Source of the DNA: SMWD01 sp002729875
Lineage (GTDB): Bacteria; Pseudomonadota; Gammaproteobacteria; Steroidobacterales; GCA-2729495
Assembly: GCA_036010905.1 (NCBI GenBank)
Contig: DASCMH010000065.1
Coordinates: 1-64,000, forward strand
Direction: 5' to 3'
DNA length: 64,000 bases
The notes under the pieces were generated by a model. The model was not told the DNA's origin, searched no databases, and saw only the letters and a list, made by a program, of their open reading frames with translations. Made by a program: the position numbers and the translations under genes. Positions within the stretch are counted from its first letter, which is position 1, and every line of letters begins with the position of its first letter. Below are positions 54,405 to 63,830 of the stretch, piece after piece.

Positions 54405-55235
54405 ATGAGTTCTACACGTCCTATTCGTGCATTGCTACGCGGACTAGAAGTCCTGCATGTTCTTAATAAGCACAATGGTGCCACCGTTTCAGAAGTGGCC
54501 AGCTCCATTGATTTGCCACGCACTACTACCTATCGGGTGCTTGAAACGCTGTGCGTCGCCGGTTATGCCTACCGCGCTGCATCTGATGATCGCTACCGTT
54601 TGACCATCATGGTTCGCGGCTTGAGCGATGGTTTCGACGACGAAGCCTGGGTTACACAAATTGCACGCCCATTCATTTATGAACTATGTCGAGAAATAGT
54701 TTGGCCGGTAGCCATTGCAACATTATCGGGTTCTACCATGCTGGTTCGCCAAACCACTGATCATCAGAGTCCGCTCGCGGTTGAAAAACGTGGCCCGGGC
54801 TTCCGCGTGTCAATATTGGGTTCTGCTGCCGGCTTATGCTATCTGTCCTACTGTCCCAAGGAGCAGCGCGACAGCTTACTGGATGTACTTGCCAATTCTA
54901 ATAAAGAAGATGATCTGCCGGCACGAAACCACAAAAAAATTTACGACTCTCTGGTCGAAACACGCAAACGTGGCTTTGCCATCGCACATCGCAAGCGCAG
55001 GATATCTGAAGAACTGAGTATCTCGGTACCGATCATCGCTGAAGAGCGATTACTTGCAGCACTTACCTTCCGCTGTTCCAGCGCGGCAGTACCTGAAAGC
55101 GAAGCTATCAAGACGATTGTGCCAAAACTTAAATTAGCCGCACAACAGATCGGACAGGAATTCATTGACCAGCACAATACCGATGCATTGGTCTCTGCAC
55201 CAACCAATTTATTAGAAGAATCGGTCGATCCCTGA
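54405..55235 (+). CDS. IclR family transcriptional regulator
   Basis: A 276-residue regulator. The N-terminal winged helix (about 5-70) has ALLRGLEVLHVLNKHNGATVSEVASSIDLPRTTTYRVLETL. The C-terminal effector domain (about 80-250) has LSYCPKEQRDSLL and RKRRISEELSISVPI. It is tail to tail with hyuB, 11 bases apart. Regulators of this type usually control a neighbouring catabolic operon, here most likely hyuAB. Confidence 0.93.
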   Translation: MSSTRPIRALLRGLEVLHVLNKHNGATVSEVASSIDLPRTTTYRVLETLCVAGYAYRAASDDRYRLTIMVRGLSDGFDDEAWVTQIARPFIYELCREIVWPVAIATLSGSTMLVRQTTDHQSPLAVEKRGPGFRVSILGSAAGLCYLSYCPKEQRDSLLDVLANSNKEDDLPARNHKKIYDSLVETRKRGFAIAHRKRRISEELSISVPIIAEERLLAALTFRCSSAAVPESEAIKTIVPKLKLAAQQIGQEFIDQHNTDALVSAPTNLLEESVDP

Positions 55236-55246
55236 CTGCAGAACGA

Positions 55247-57115
55247 CTATCTGAATATGGGCGTCTCCGGTGCGTCCAGCCCGGTTTCCTGCTTGCAATT
55301 GGCACGAATCTCATCGATCGGAGGGCCAAAGTTGAACGTCTGAATATCACCGCGCGATTCACGCATTTCAACACGCAATTGTTCTGTTGCCGCTTCATCA
55401 ACGGCGCCGTCCTTAATGATGACCCCATAGTCCAGAGCACCTTCAATTGTAGCCAGGTTCCGATTGACATCAGCCAGCACCAGGGCAGCGTCACGGGCGA
55501 GCGGATCGCCCCAGCCACCGCCGCCCCAGGTATTGAAGTACAGCAGGTCATCAGTTTTGACCTTGATACCATCACATTTTGATGGCAGCCATTCTTCGCT
55601 GCCGTCACTGCGTACCAGTTTCTTGGTCGAACGCAAACCGACCTGACCGCCGATTACGCCCCAGGGGTAGGTAAACCAGCGTTCATCATGAATGGCGATT
55701 TCGCCGTCGACCAGGAAACGGTAAGCCACACTCAGGCCATTACCACCGCGATGCAAACCGGCGCCACCGGAATCAGGGATCGTCTCATAGCGTTCTATAC
55801 GCAATGGGAAATATGATTCGATAAACTCATTTGGTACGTTGGTAAATCCGGGCCATAAAGAATGCCCGTCAGGGCCATCACCGGCGGGTCGACCGGGCAC
55901 TCCGCCGAAACCGATCTGGAATAATTGGAACCATTCGTTATTCTTGCCTTCGCGGCTGTCATAGCCTGAGTAGAACAAATGGGGTGAATCGGAGAAGCCA
56001 GCTGCGTTCAGCATCTGCTCCGGTGCACCAGCGCCCAGCAAGGCCCCCAGCACGTCAAAAAGGCGACCTAATGCATGGGTACGACCTGAAAGAGCCGCAG
56101 GGAACTTGGGTTTAAGCAATGTGCCTTCCGGTATACGTACTTCCACAAGATCATAGAAACCGTCATTGAACACAATTTGCGGGTCAACAACATTAATCGT
56201 GAACGAGCCGAAGAACATCTTGAACATATCTTCGTTAAGGTAGAAATTTACAGAGCTCTGTGCCTGTGGGTCTGTGCCAGCAAAATCAAAAATAGCTACA
56301 TCACCTTCGCGCCACATTTTGCATTTAATCTTATACGGACCCATACCCATGCCATCATCACAGATATAGTCTTCAAAAGTACGCGGCTCTTCGGGAATGA
56401 AATTTTGAATTATGAATTTCATTGCATTGAAATTACGTTCAAGCATGATATCCATCGCGCTGTAAAAGATATCATCTCCAAAGCGATTCGCCATCTCGAC
56501 ACAGCGCCGCCCGGCAGTCCTGCAGTCAGCTACCAATGCATTCAGATCGAAACGGTTCCATTGCGAGGTTCTAACATTGTGCAGGATCAACTCCAGAACA
56601 TCACTTTGCAGCTCGCCTTTCTTATAGAGCTTGGTTGGTGGTATGCGAATACCTTCCTGGTAGACCGTGGTTGCCTTGATCGGAATTGAACCGGGTACCA
56701 TACCGCCGTTATCAGACATATGACCAAACATTGCAGTCCAGGCAATATGTCGACCATCTTTGAAAACCGGCATCAGCACAATCCAGTCAGGCAAATGCGA
56801 AACAGCTGCATTACACATGTACGGATCATTAGTCAGAATGATGTCGCCTTCCTCAATTTCTGCATCATAGGCATCCATGAACGGGCCGATAAAAGAACCA
56901 AACTGACCTACCACCATTTTGCCTTGTTTGTTCGCAATCATCGGGAAACAGTCGCCCTGTTCGCGAATACCCGGCGACATCGCTGTCCGGAACAAAACGG
57001 CATCCATCTCTATGCGAGCATTCTTTAGTGCATTTTCGATGATGTCGGCGGTAACGCCCTCCACTTCAACCTTGGTAAGAGGGGTGTTATTGGTCTCAAT
57101 AATTTTTGCTGCCAT
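55247..57115 (-). CDS. hyuB: Hydantoinase B / oxoprolinase family protein
   Basis: The beta subunit of an ATP-dependent amidohydrolase or carboxylase (N-methylhydantoinase, 5-oxoprolinase, acetone/acetophenone carboxylase group). The 622 residues include FRTAMSPGIREQGDCFPMI, GDIILTNDPYMCNAAVSHLPDW, GRTHALGRLFDVLG and the SGGAGLHRGGNGL segment. It follows hyuA by 17 bases and must work with it. The reaction cannot be told from sequence alone. Confidence 0.93.
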   Translation of the reverse strand: MAAKIIETNNTPLTKVEVEGVTADIIENALKNARIEMDAVLFRTAMSPGIREQGDCFPMIANKQGKMVVGQFGSFIGPFMDAYDAEIEEGDIILTNDPYMCNAAVSHLPDWIVLMPVFKDGRHIAWTAMFGHMSDNGGMVPGSIPIKATTVYQEGIRIPPTKLYKKGELQSDVLELILHNVRTSQWNRFDLNALVADCRTAGRRCVEMANRFGDDIFYSAMDIMLERNFNAMKFIIQNFIPEEPRTFEDYICDDGMGMGPYKIKCKMWREGDVAIFDFAGTDPQAQSSVNFYLNEDMFKMFFGSFTINVVDPQIVFNDGFYDLVEVRIPEGTLLKPKFPAALSGRTHALGRLFDVLGALLGAGAPEQMLNAAGFSDSPHLFYSGYDSREGKNNEWFQLFQIGFGGVPGRPAGDGPDGHSLWPGFTNVPNEFIESYFPLRIERYETIPDSGGAGLHRGGNGLSVAYRFLVDGEIAIHDERWFTYPWGVIGGQVGLRSTKKLVRSDGSEEWLPSKCDGIKVKTDDLLYFNTWGGGGWGDPLARDAALVLADVNRNLATIEGALDYGVIIKDGAVDEAATEQLRVEMRESRGDIQTFNFGPPIDEIRANCKQETGLDAPETPIFR

Positions 57116-57132
57116 TACTCTAGCTCCTCAAC

Positions 57133-59193
57133 TTACTTGCTAGGGTTGATCAATAAATTGCCGACACTATCAACCTTGGCGTCATGCCCTGGCAGGATGA
57201 CTGTCGTCGAGTCCATTTCCATTACAATCGATGGTCCGGGAATGATAATGTCCTCGTGCAACTTGGAACGATCATAGAGCGGTGCATCATGCCAGCTGCC
57301 ATCACTGTAAAATCGTGACTCGTGAATGATGCAATCCTTGAGAGAAGCGTCAGCTGAACCGATCTTGCCAGCGGTAATCTCTGCTGCATGTGCATTGACC
57401 ACGGCTCTGATCATCAGAATCTCATGCCCATCACCGAGTTTGAAGCTGAATAGCTGGTCGTGTTCTGCATCGAATTGATCTGTAATCATGCTAAGCCCTT
57501 TACTCTTGAGCTCATCCTCGGTGAATTCGAGGGTCAGACTGAATGCCTGACCTGCATAACGTAAATCTGCCTGGTAGACTACTTCCAGTTCGTCCTGAGA
57601 AATACCATCAGCAATCAATGACTCGGCGGCACGATCTCGCAACACCAGCAGGTCTGCGAGCAGCTGATCCTTACCGGTGTCCTCAGCCATTCTGATATAG
57701 GTGCGGGTAGCTTCATCCTGAACCTTGGTCGTGGCATCGCCATAGGCACACAGCACACCCGGTCCCGGTGGAATCACGACCGGCCATGAGTCGGTAAGAA
57801 TGCCCATTGCATTTGCGTGCAGTGGGCCGGCACCGCCAAAACAGACCAGCGAGAAATCACGCGGGTCATAGCCCTGCTCCACGGATACAAGACGTAAGGC
57901 ACCAAACATTGATTCGTTGACAACCCTGATGATGCCCTCTGCAGCTTCCAATAATTCAATACCTAACGAATCGGCAACAGTCTGAACGGCTTTTTCAGCC
58001 GCTTCTTTGTTAATCGCCATCTTGCCGCCCAGTTGAACATCTGAAGGCAGATAACCAAGCACGACGTTGGCGTCACAAACGGTCGGCTTTTCGCCGCCCT
58101 TCATATAAGCAGCCGGTCCGGGTACGGCGCCGGCAGACTCCGGCCCGACTCGCAACGCCTGGGTCAATTCGGGTACAAAGGCAATGGAACCGCCACCGGC
58201 ACCGACCGTGCGCACATCGACTGAAGGTGCGCGCACCTTGACATCACCGACAAAGGTTTCACGCCGCACCCGCGCTTTAGAGTTCTGGATCAAGGCCACA
58301 TCCGTTGATGTGCCGCCCATGTCAAAGGTCAATATGTCATCAAAACCCGCTCGGCTACAGAAATAAATTGCACCTGTAACACCGCCGGCCGGACCTGACA
58401 TCAACATATTAACCGGTGATTCAGCAGCAGCCCGGCCTGATGCCAGGCCGCCATCACTGCGCAAAATAGACAGCAGTACCTCATCACCCATACGTTTCTT
58501 CAGTGCGGCCTGCAGGTTATGAACATAAGTCGACATTTCGGGTCGTACATATGAATTCATGACCGTCGTTTCCGTTCGTTCGTATTCCTGCATTTCCGGT
58601 ACAACTTCACTCGAAACCGAGATCGGTGTATCGCCGAAAACCTCACGGGCAATTACTGCAGCTTTTCGCTCATTATTGCCATTGATGTAGGCATTTACGA
58701 AGCAGATGGTCAATGCTTCTACTTCTCCACCTGCCTTAAGTGTCTCAAGGTCTTTGCGTAGCGCTGTTTCATCCAATTCACGGACAATCTCGCCCGTAGC
58801 ACCGGTACGCTCATTTGCACCGATAGTGAGCTCAAGTGGCGCAAGTAAAGGATTCTTATTAAAGGTAACCCAACCACCCAGGCCGCCTGGGCAAAAAGAA
58901 CGTGCAACCTGCAGGGTTTGCTCATAACCCTGAGTTGTCACCAGGCCGACTTTAGCGCCCTTCCCTTGCAGCACCGCATTAGTTGCCACCGTTGTTCCAT
59001 GCATCACTCGCTGGATCTTGTTCGGATCGACAGCCGATTCATCGCAAATTCGCGCAACGCCGTTCAGAACGCCAATTGACGAATCTTCCGGCGTCGAGGG
59101 AACTTTAGCGGTAAATGTCTCGCCGGTTTCCTCGCTGATCAGGAGCAAATCGGTAAACGTGCCGCCAACATCTACACCAAGACGGTAACTCAT
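57133..59193 (-). CDS. hyuA: Hydantoinase A / oxoprolinase family protein
   Basis: The ATP-using alpha subunit. The 686 residues have the actin-like phosphate motifs GVDVGGTFTDLLL (6-18) and TFDMGGTSTDVALI (289-302), with HGTTVATNAVLQG (65-77) and VGAGGGSIAFV. It activates a lactam, hydantoin or ketone substrate by phosphorylation for HyuB. It is the first gene of hyuAB and has a dyad upstream. Confidence 0.94.
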   Translation of the reverse strand: MSYRLGVDVGGTFTDLLLISEETGETFTAKVPSTPEDSSIGVLNGVARICDESAVDPNKIQRVMHGTTVATNAVLQGKGAKVGLVTTQGYEQTLQVARSFCPGGLGGWVTFNKNPLLAPLELTIGANERTGATGEIVRELDETALRKDLETLKAGGEVEALTICFVNAYINGNNERKAAVIAREVFGDTPISVSSEVVPEMQEYERTETTVMNSYVRPEMSTYVHNLQAALKKRMGDEVLLSILRSDGGLASGRAAAESPVNMLMSGPAGGVTGAIYFCSRAGFDDILTFDMGGTSTDVALIQNSKARVRRETFVGDVKVRAPSVDVRTVGAGGGSIAFVPELTQALRVGPESAGAVPGPAAYMKGGEKPTVCDANVVLGYLPSDVQLGGKMAINKEAAEKAVQTVADSLGIELLEAAEGIIRVVNESMFGALRLVSVEQGYDPRDFSLVCFGGAGPLHANAMGILTDSWPVVIPPGPGVLCAYGDATTKVQDEATRTYIRMAEDTGKDQLLADLLVLRDRAAESLIADGISQDELEVVYQADLRYAGQAFSLTLEFTEDELKSKGLSMITDQFDAEHDQLFSFKLGDGHEILMIRAVVNAHAAEITAGKIGSADASLKDCIIHESRFYSDGSWHDAPLYDRSKLHEDIIIPGPSIVMEMDSTTVILPGHDAKVDSVGNLLINPSK

Positions 59194-59233
59194 TTTTTCA
59201 CCTTAAAGTAATTTCTATTAATTCAATCAAAAA

Positions 59234-59260
59234 ACTGCGGCAGATACCTGATCCGGCAGT
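59234..59260. promoter_or_regulatory. Imperfect dyad upstream of hyuA
   Basis: ACTGCGG and CCGGCAGT form inverted arms with one extra base, 41 bases upstream of the hyuA start in the 148-base gap after the lyase gene. It may be an operator or leader hairpin. It does not match the candidate IclR dyad. Confidence 0.35.
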
Positions 59261-59341
59261 CAAAACAAAACTGTCAAACTTGAGGCTAAATTATGTATTT
59301 TTTATTTCTGATGCTAAGGGCAAATAACCTGTTTTACCCGC

Positions 59342-60274
59342 CTAGCTGGCTTCTCTGTATTTTTCAGCGACCTGAGGAAAAATGCCAGCTTTAGGCAGCA
59401 TGGCAGGCACACTGCGACCAAGTTGTTCCTGCAGCCATTCGCTGGTGGCTATTATTTTTTCCAATGATACCCCGGTTTCAACACCGGATCTGTCAAACAT
59501 ATATAATAAATCGTCGGTTGGAATGTTCCCTGTTGCGGCGGGCGCAAATGGGCAGCCACCGATTCCGCCAATGCTCGCATCTATAGATGCCACACCGGAC
59601 TCCAGCGCCGCCTGTGCATTGGCCAGACCGGTATTACGGGTATTGTGAAAATGACCACGAATCGGCAAATGCGGCACATGCTCACGTATTGCTGCAACCA
59701 TCTCTGTGACCTGATTTGGAACAGCAACGCCGATGCTATCGGCGATACCCAATTCCACCGGATCTCCCTCTACAACCTGATCAACAATATCCAGTACAGT
59801 CTGCAGCGCTACCTCACCCTCGAATGGACAGCCAAACGCGGAAGACACCATAACATTGGCACGAATTCCAGCCGCCTTGGCATCCTTGGCTATAGCCAGC
59901 CAGGCCTCGATCGACTCATTGGTCGATACTCCCTGGTTGCGCCGGTTATAGGTATCACTGGCAACGACAGCCATGCCGATTTCATCAATATTGACATCGC
60001 GCGCCCGATCAAATCCACGCCGATTCAAGACCAGGCCAATATAAGTCATATCGGATCGATCCGGCAAGTTGCGAATGACCTCCTCGGCATCCGCCATTTG
60101 CGGAACCCGTTTTGGATGCACGAAGCTGGTGGCTTCCAGGCGCCTGATTCCGGCATCAATTGCCCGTTGGATGAATTCAATCTTGGCAGCTGTAGACAGA
60201 ATTTCCGGCTCACTTTGAAGACCATCGCGCGAGCCTACCTCAATAATGGAAACTTTTTGGGAACCTTTATTCAT
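59342..60274 (-). CDS. Hydroxymethylglutaryl-CoA lyase-like enzyme
   Basis: A TIM-barrel lyase cleaving HMG-CoA, or a related acyl-CoA, to acetyl-CoA and a keto acid. The 310 residues show R16-D17 (EVGSRDGLQSE), H208 and H210 (RGHFHNTRNTG), and C241 in GIGGCPFAPAATGN, the HMG-CoA lyase signature loop. In this catabolic context, other 3-hydroxy-3-methyl or citramalyl-type acyl-CoAs are possible. It is on the same strand as hyuAB and divergent from the CoA-transferase gene. Confidence 0.92.
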   Translation of the reverse strand: MNKGSQKVSIIEVGSRDGLQSEPEILSTAAKIEFIQRAIDAGIRRLEATSFVHPKRVPQMADAEEVIRNLPDRSDMTYIGLVLNRRGFDRARDVNIDEIGMAVVASDTYNRRNQGVSTNESIEAWLAIAKDAKAAGIRANVMVSSAFGCPFEGEVALQTVLDIVDQVVEGDPVELGIADSIGVAVPNQVTEMVAAIREHVPHLPIRGHFHNTRNTGLANAQAALESGVASIDASIGGIGGCPFAPAATGNIPTDDLLYMFDRSGVETGVSLEKIIATSEWLQEQLGRSVPAMLPKAGIFPQVAEKYREAS

Positions 60275-60453
60275 TGCTTGTTTTGCAGACAGTTGAAACA
60301 GACTTATTCTATACTATACGGTGCATGAGTCGGAACACCCCATGTACAAACAAAACATGATGCCATTTTTTACACCCCGTTATAACCTCGTCTTATTACG
60401 ACCATCTGCAGGGCTGGTTGACAACTAATTGATTCTCGGAAGGGAAAGACCAC

Positions 60454-61668
60454 ATGACTATAGAAGAGAAACCCAATAAAGGCCCACTTGCAGAGCTTCG
60501 TCTGATCGAAATGGGAACACTACTCGCAGGGCCATTCTGCGGACAGTTAATGGGAGATTTTGGTGCTGAAGTCATCAAGGTCGAGCCACCGGGCATAGGT
60601 GACCCCATGCGGGAATGGGGTCAGGAAAAATCACACGGGAAGTCACTATGGTGGCCGGTCATCGCCCGCAACAAGAAATCCGTGACGCTGAACCTGCGTG
60701 AGGCTGAAGGCCAGGAAATTGCAAGGGAACTTATTTCGAAAGCTGATTTTTTACTGGAAAATTTTCGGCCGGGCACGATGGAGCGCTGGAATCTGTCATA
60801 TGAGGATCTTAAAGAAATCAATCCCGGGCTAATCATGGTTCGTGTATCCGGGTTTGGGCAAACCGGACCTTACTCAAAACGAGCCGGATTTGGAGCCGTT
60901 GGTGAATCGATGGGAGGGCTGAGATACGTATGCGGCGACCCGTCCACACCTCCAAGCCGCATGGGCATCAGTATCGGTGACTCACTTGCAGCAACATTTG
61001 CGTGCATTGGCGCACTCACCGCCTTGCATCATCGTGAGCGCACCGGCGAAGGCCAGGTTGTCGACTCAGCTATTTATGAAGCTGTCCTGAACATGATGGA
61101 GTCACTGATTACAGAATATGATCATGCCGGTTACATACGAGAGCGTCAGGGATCGATTTTGCCAAATGTCGCACCGTCAAATGTGTATCCGACCCGTGAT
61201 AATAATATGATTCTGATCGCCGCAAATCAGGATACTGTTTTCACGCGACTGGCCGAAGCCATGAATCGGCCTGACCTGGCTGAGGATGAAAAATATCATA
61301 CCCATTCTGCACGCGGCGCGAACCAGGTTGAACTTGATGCGATCATCTCAGCCTGGACGAGCACCATTGATGGCGAAGAACTTGAAGAGTTGATGTCCGA
61401 AAGTGGCATCCCGTCCGGCAAAATTTACCGCGCTCCGGAGATGCTTGAAGATGCCCATTTCAAGGCGCGTGAAGCGATTATTAAGACTCAACACCCCGAG
61501 TTTGGCGAACTGATGATGCAGAATGTTGCACCAAAATTATCCGCAACTCCGGGTTCAATACGTCTGCCCGGCCCGACACTCGGTCAACATAATGAACAAG
61601 TCTACAAGCAGATACTTGACTACGATAATGACCGACTTGCCGCGCTGACTGCCGCGGGCATCATCTGA
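60454..61668 (+). CDS. Family III CoA-transferase (CaiB/BaiF)
   Basis: Moves CoA between carboxylic acids through an aspartyl-CoA intermediate. The 404 residues have the signature GTLLAGPFCGQLMGDFGAEVIKVE near the N-terminus and NFRPGTMERW. The catalytic aspartate is D176 in MGISIGDSLAA. Family subgroup motif AGFGAVGESMGGLRYV is also present. A strong GGAAGGGAAAG site precedes the ATG. Acceptor acid is unknown; the lyase next door suggests a C5-C6 dicarboxylic or hydroxy acid. Confidence 0.94.
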   Translation: MTIEEKPNKGPLAELRLIEMGTLLAGPFCGQLMGDFGAEVIKVEPPGIGDPMREWGQEKSHGKSLWWPVIARNKKSVTLNLREAEGQEIARELISKADFLLENFRPGTMERWNLSYEDLKEINPGLIMVRVSGFGQTGPYSKRAGFGAVGESMGGLRYVCGDPSTPPSRMGISIGDSLAATFACIGALTALHHRERTGEGQVVDSAIYEAVLNMMESLITEYDHAGYIRERQGSILPNVAPSNVYPTRDNNMILIAANQDTVFTRLAEAMNRPDLAEDEKYHTHSARGANQVELDAIISAWTSTIDGEELEELMSESGIPSGKIYRAPEMLEDAHFKAREAIIKTQHPEFGELMMQNVAPKLSATPGSIRLPGPTLGQHNEQVYKQILDYDNDRLAALTAAGII

Positions 61669-61698
61669 TGGTTTAAACGGCAGAATGAGTAATCTTGC

Positions 61699-62601
61699 AT
61701 GAAACAGGGAGACGAAGCGTCGGCTTCATTAGGCCCTATTGCCTGTATTACCGTTACCGCGCCGAATCTTGCCGAGGTTGAGGCGGCCTACACCGGTTAC
61801 CTTGATCATCGTGTGGCAGGTAGCGGGGTCGTCGACACAGCCCTTGCTGAACTGTGGCAAGCACCGGCGATGGCCGGCAGTCGCTACCTGTTGTTAAGCC
61901 CTGTAGCCGGCGATGAATGTGTATTCCGATTTATTGAGGCCGGGGTAAATTCCAACTATCCCCCCTTTTCTACCTTTGGCTGGAATGCTGCTGAAATCAT
62001 GGTCGAAAATGTCGATGAACTGGCTCTTGGTCTTGCCGATTCGCCGTTCGAAATTCTTGGTGAGCCACAGAATTTGTCGTTCACGGATGATATTCGTGCA
62101 ATGCAGATCCTTGGGCCCGGCAAGGAGTTACTCTATTTAACTGAATTCAAGAAACAGATTCCGGGACTGGACACACCCATCGCCCGCGGCCCCGTAGATC
62201 GCGTCTTTATAGTAATTCTCGGCGGTCCATCTATGACCAGCCTGCAAACCTTTTACAGCAACACGTTCGCTGTTCCTGGCGCAGATCCGGTCGAGTCACG
62301 GGTCAAGGGGATGTCGGCTGCTTTCGGTAATTCCTCCGAACACAAATATCCTATTGCAGCACTCCCTCTTGCCGGTCAGACACTGATTGAAGTTGATGAA
62401 ATGCCGACGCAGGCCCGAGCCCGCCCCGGTTCGGATGGCTGCTTGCCAGGCGGAATTTCGATCGTCAGTTTCGTTGCCCGCAACAGCAACACGCGTGATG
62501 CACTATCTGTCGACAGGGATGAGGCCCCATATCGAAACTTTGAACAGGTAAGCTGTCTTAGAGGATCAGCTGGCGAATTGATCGAAATTCTTCATGCTTG
62601 A
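61699..62601 (+). CDS. VOC (glyoxalase/dioxygenase fold) family protein
   Basis: A 300-residue protein with two vicinal-oxygen-chelate modules. The first (about 10-135) begins GPIACITVTAPNLAEVEAAY and ends with ELLYLTEF. The second (about 155-300) begins VDRVFIVILGGPS and ends GELIEILHA. Strand-helix order fits VOC, but clear metal-binding His/Glu pairs are not obvious. It follows the CoA-transferase by 30 bases and may act on its product. Confidence 0.8.
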   Translation: MKQGDEASASLGPIACITVTAPNLAEVEAAYTGYLDHRVAGSGVVDTALAELWQAPAMAGSRYLLLSPVAGDECVFRFIEAGVNSNYPPFSTFGWNAAEIMVENVDELALGLADSPFEILGEPQNLSFTDDIRAMQILGPGKELLYLTEFKKQIPGLDTPIARGPVDRVFIVILGGPSMTSLQTFYSNTFAVPGADPVESRVKGMSAAFGNSSEHKYPIAALPLAGQTLIEVDEMPTQARARPGSDGCLPGGISIVSFVARNSNTRDALSVDRDEAPYRNFEQVSCLRGSAGELIEILHA

Positions 62602-62628
62602 TAACCATACCAGGTCCACTGTTGTCCG

Positions 62629-63465
62629 GTGAGTTTATTGGACCCGATTGATATCCAATCTTTGCTGCTCTGGCTTGTACCACTACTCGGGCTGACCGGC
62701 ATTATTGCGGGCATCCTCGCCGGTTTGCTTGGTGTCGGCGGTGGCATTGTTATCGTACCGGTTCTCTATCATGTGTTCAGCTCGCTGGGCATTGACGCAG
62801 AAATCCGCATGCATCTCGCCGTTGGAACTTCACTCGCAACCATCATACCAACCAGCATACGTTCATCACTGGCCCATCACCGCAAGGGTTCATTCGATAT
62901 AGCATTATTCCGACTCTGGGTACCAGGTGTTTTTTTCGGCACACTGTTTGGAACCTGGCTTGCTAACCGGGTAGAGTTTTCCGCCCTGACCTCAATTTTT
63001 GCCGTCGTGGCACTGTTTGTTTCAGTGCACATGGGATTTGGCAGACAAGACCTGCGACTTGGGGCGGCACCGCCCACCGGTCCGGGTGCTGCAGGTCTGA
63101 CCGGCCTGATTGGTGCATTATCGGCCATGATGGGCATTGGTGGAGGAACATTAAGCGTGCCGATTATGACTTTATTCGGAATCCCCATTCACCGCGCTGT
63201 CGGTACTGCCGCCGGACTCGGCATGGTCATCGCCGTACCCGGCGTCATCGGCTTTATGATCGGTGGAACTGATGCCACGGGCCTGCCACCGTTCAGTATC
63301 GGTTACGTCAATTGGCTTGGCTTTGGTCTGATTGTCCCGGCAACAATACTTACCGTGCCGCTCGGCACGCATCTGGCACACACCCTTAACCCAATACCAC
63401 TGCGTAAGACATTCGCTTTTTTTCTTGGTCTGACAGCCTTCAGGATGCTTTGGGATGTGTTCTAG
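62629..63465 (+). CDS. TauE/SafE family sulfite/organic anion exporter
   Basis: An inner-membrane exporter of sulfite, sulfoacetate or similar anions. The 278 residues have about eight helices and the family repeat: GIIAGILAGLLGVGGGIVIVPVL in the first half and GLIGALSAMMGIGGGTLSVPIM in the second. Start is GTG at 62629; GGTGAG also lies 5 bases before a TTG at 62638, which is an alternative start. It may clear an end product of the pathway encoded upstream. Confidence 0.88.
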   Translation: MSLLDPIDIQSLLLWLVPLLGLTGIIAGILAGLLGVGGGIVIVPVLYHVFSSLGIDAEIRMHLAVGTSLATIIPTSIRSSLAHHRKGSFDIALFRLWVPGVFFGTLFGTWLANRVEFSALTSIFAVVALFVSVHMGFGRQDLRLGAAPPTGPGAAGLTGLIGALSAMMGIGGGTLSVPIMTLFGIPIHRAVGTAAGLGMVIAVPGVIGFMIGGTDATGLPPFSIGYVNWLGFGLIVPATILTVPLGTHLAHTLNPIPLRKTFAFFLGLTAFRMLWDVF

Positions 63466-63479
63466 ATCAAGACAATCAA

Positions 63480-63800
63480 TCAGTTCTCGTTGTCAGCAGC
63501 ATGAACCTCCAAACCATCAAGCTCGGCATTTACTTTAATCTGACAGGCCAGCCGGCTGTTTGCACGCCGCTCCTGAACCACACCCAGCAACGACTCTTCC
63601 ATCTCGCTCATGACAGGTAATTGGTCAAACCAGTCTTCTGCTATATAGGTATGGCATGTTGCGCAGGCACATGCTCCACCGCATTCTGCGACAATGTCGG
63701 TAATACCGTTATCCATCGCCGCTTCCATCAGGGAATCCCCAACCGGAACGTCTAATTCGTTTCTTTCGCCATTCGAGTCATGGAAGAATATGCGTGGCAT
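63480..63800 (-). CDS. [2Fe-2S] ferredoxin, adrenodoxin/putidaredoxin type
   Basis: A small redox carrier for oxygenases or cytochromes P450. The 106 residues have the ligands C40, C46, C49 and C86 (CX5CX2CX36C) in AECGGACACATCH and RLACQI. A start MPRIFFHDSNGER is normal. No monooxygenase is in the window, but the TrxR-like NADP reductase at 8825-9856 could serve as partner. Confidence 0.94.
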   Translation of the reverse strand: MPRIFFHDSNGERNELDVPVGDSLMEAAMDNGITDIVAECGGACACATCHTYIAEDWFDQLPVMSEMEESLLGVVQERRANSRLACQIKVNAELDGLEVHAADNEN

Positions 63801-63830
63801 ACCGGTTGGCAGAAGATCACTCGATTTTAA

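Noticed and set aside
60454..61668. Loss of the catalytic aspartate in the CoA-transferase (segment AGFGAVGESMGG lacks Asp)
   Set aside because: The nucleophile of this family lies in the later GDS motif, and D176 in MGISIGDSLAA is intact.
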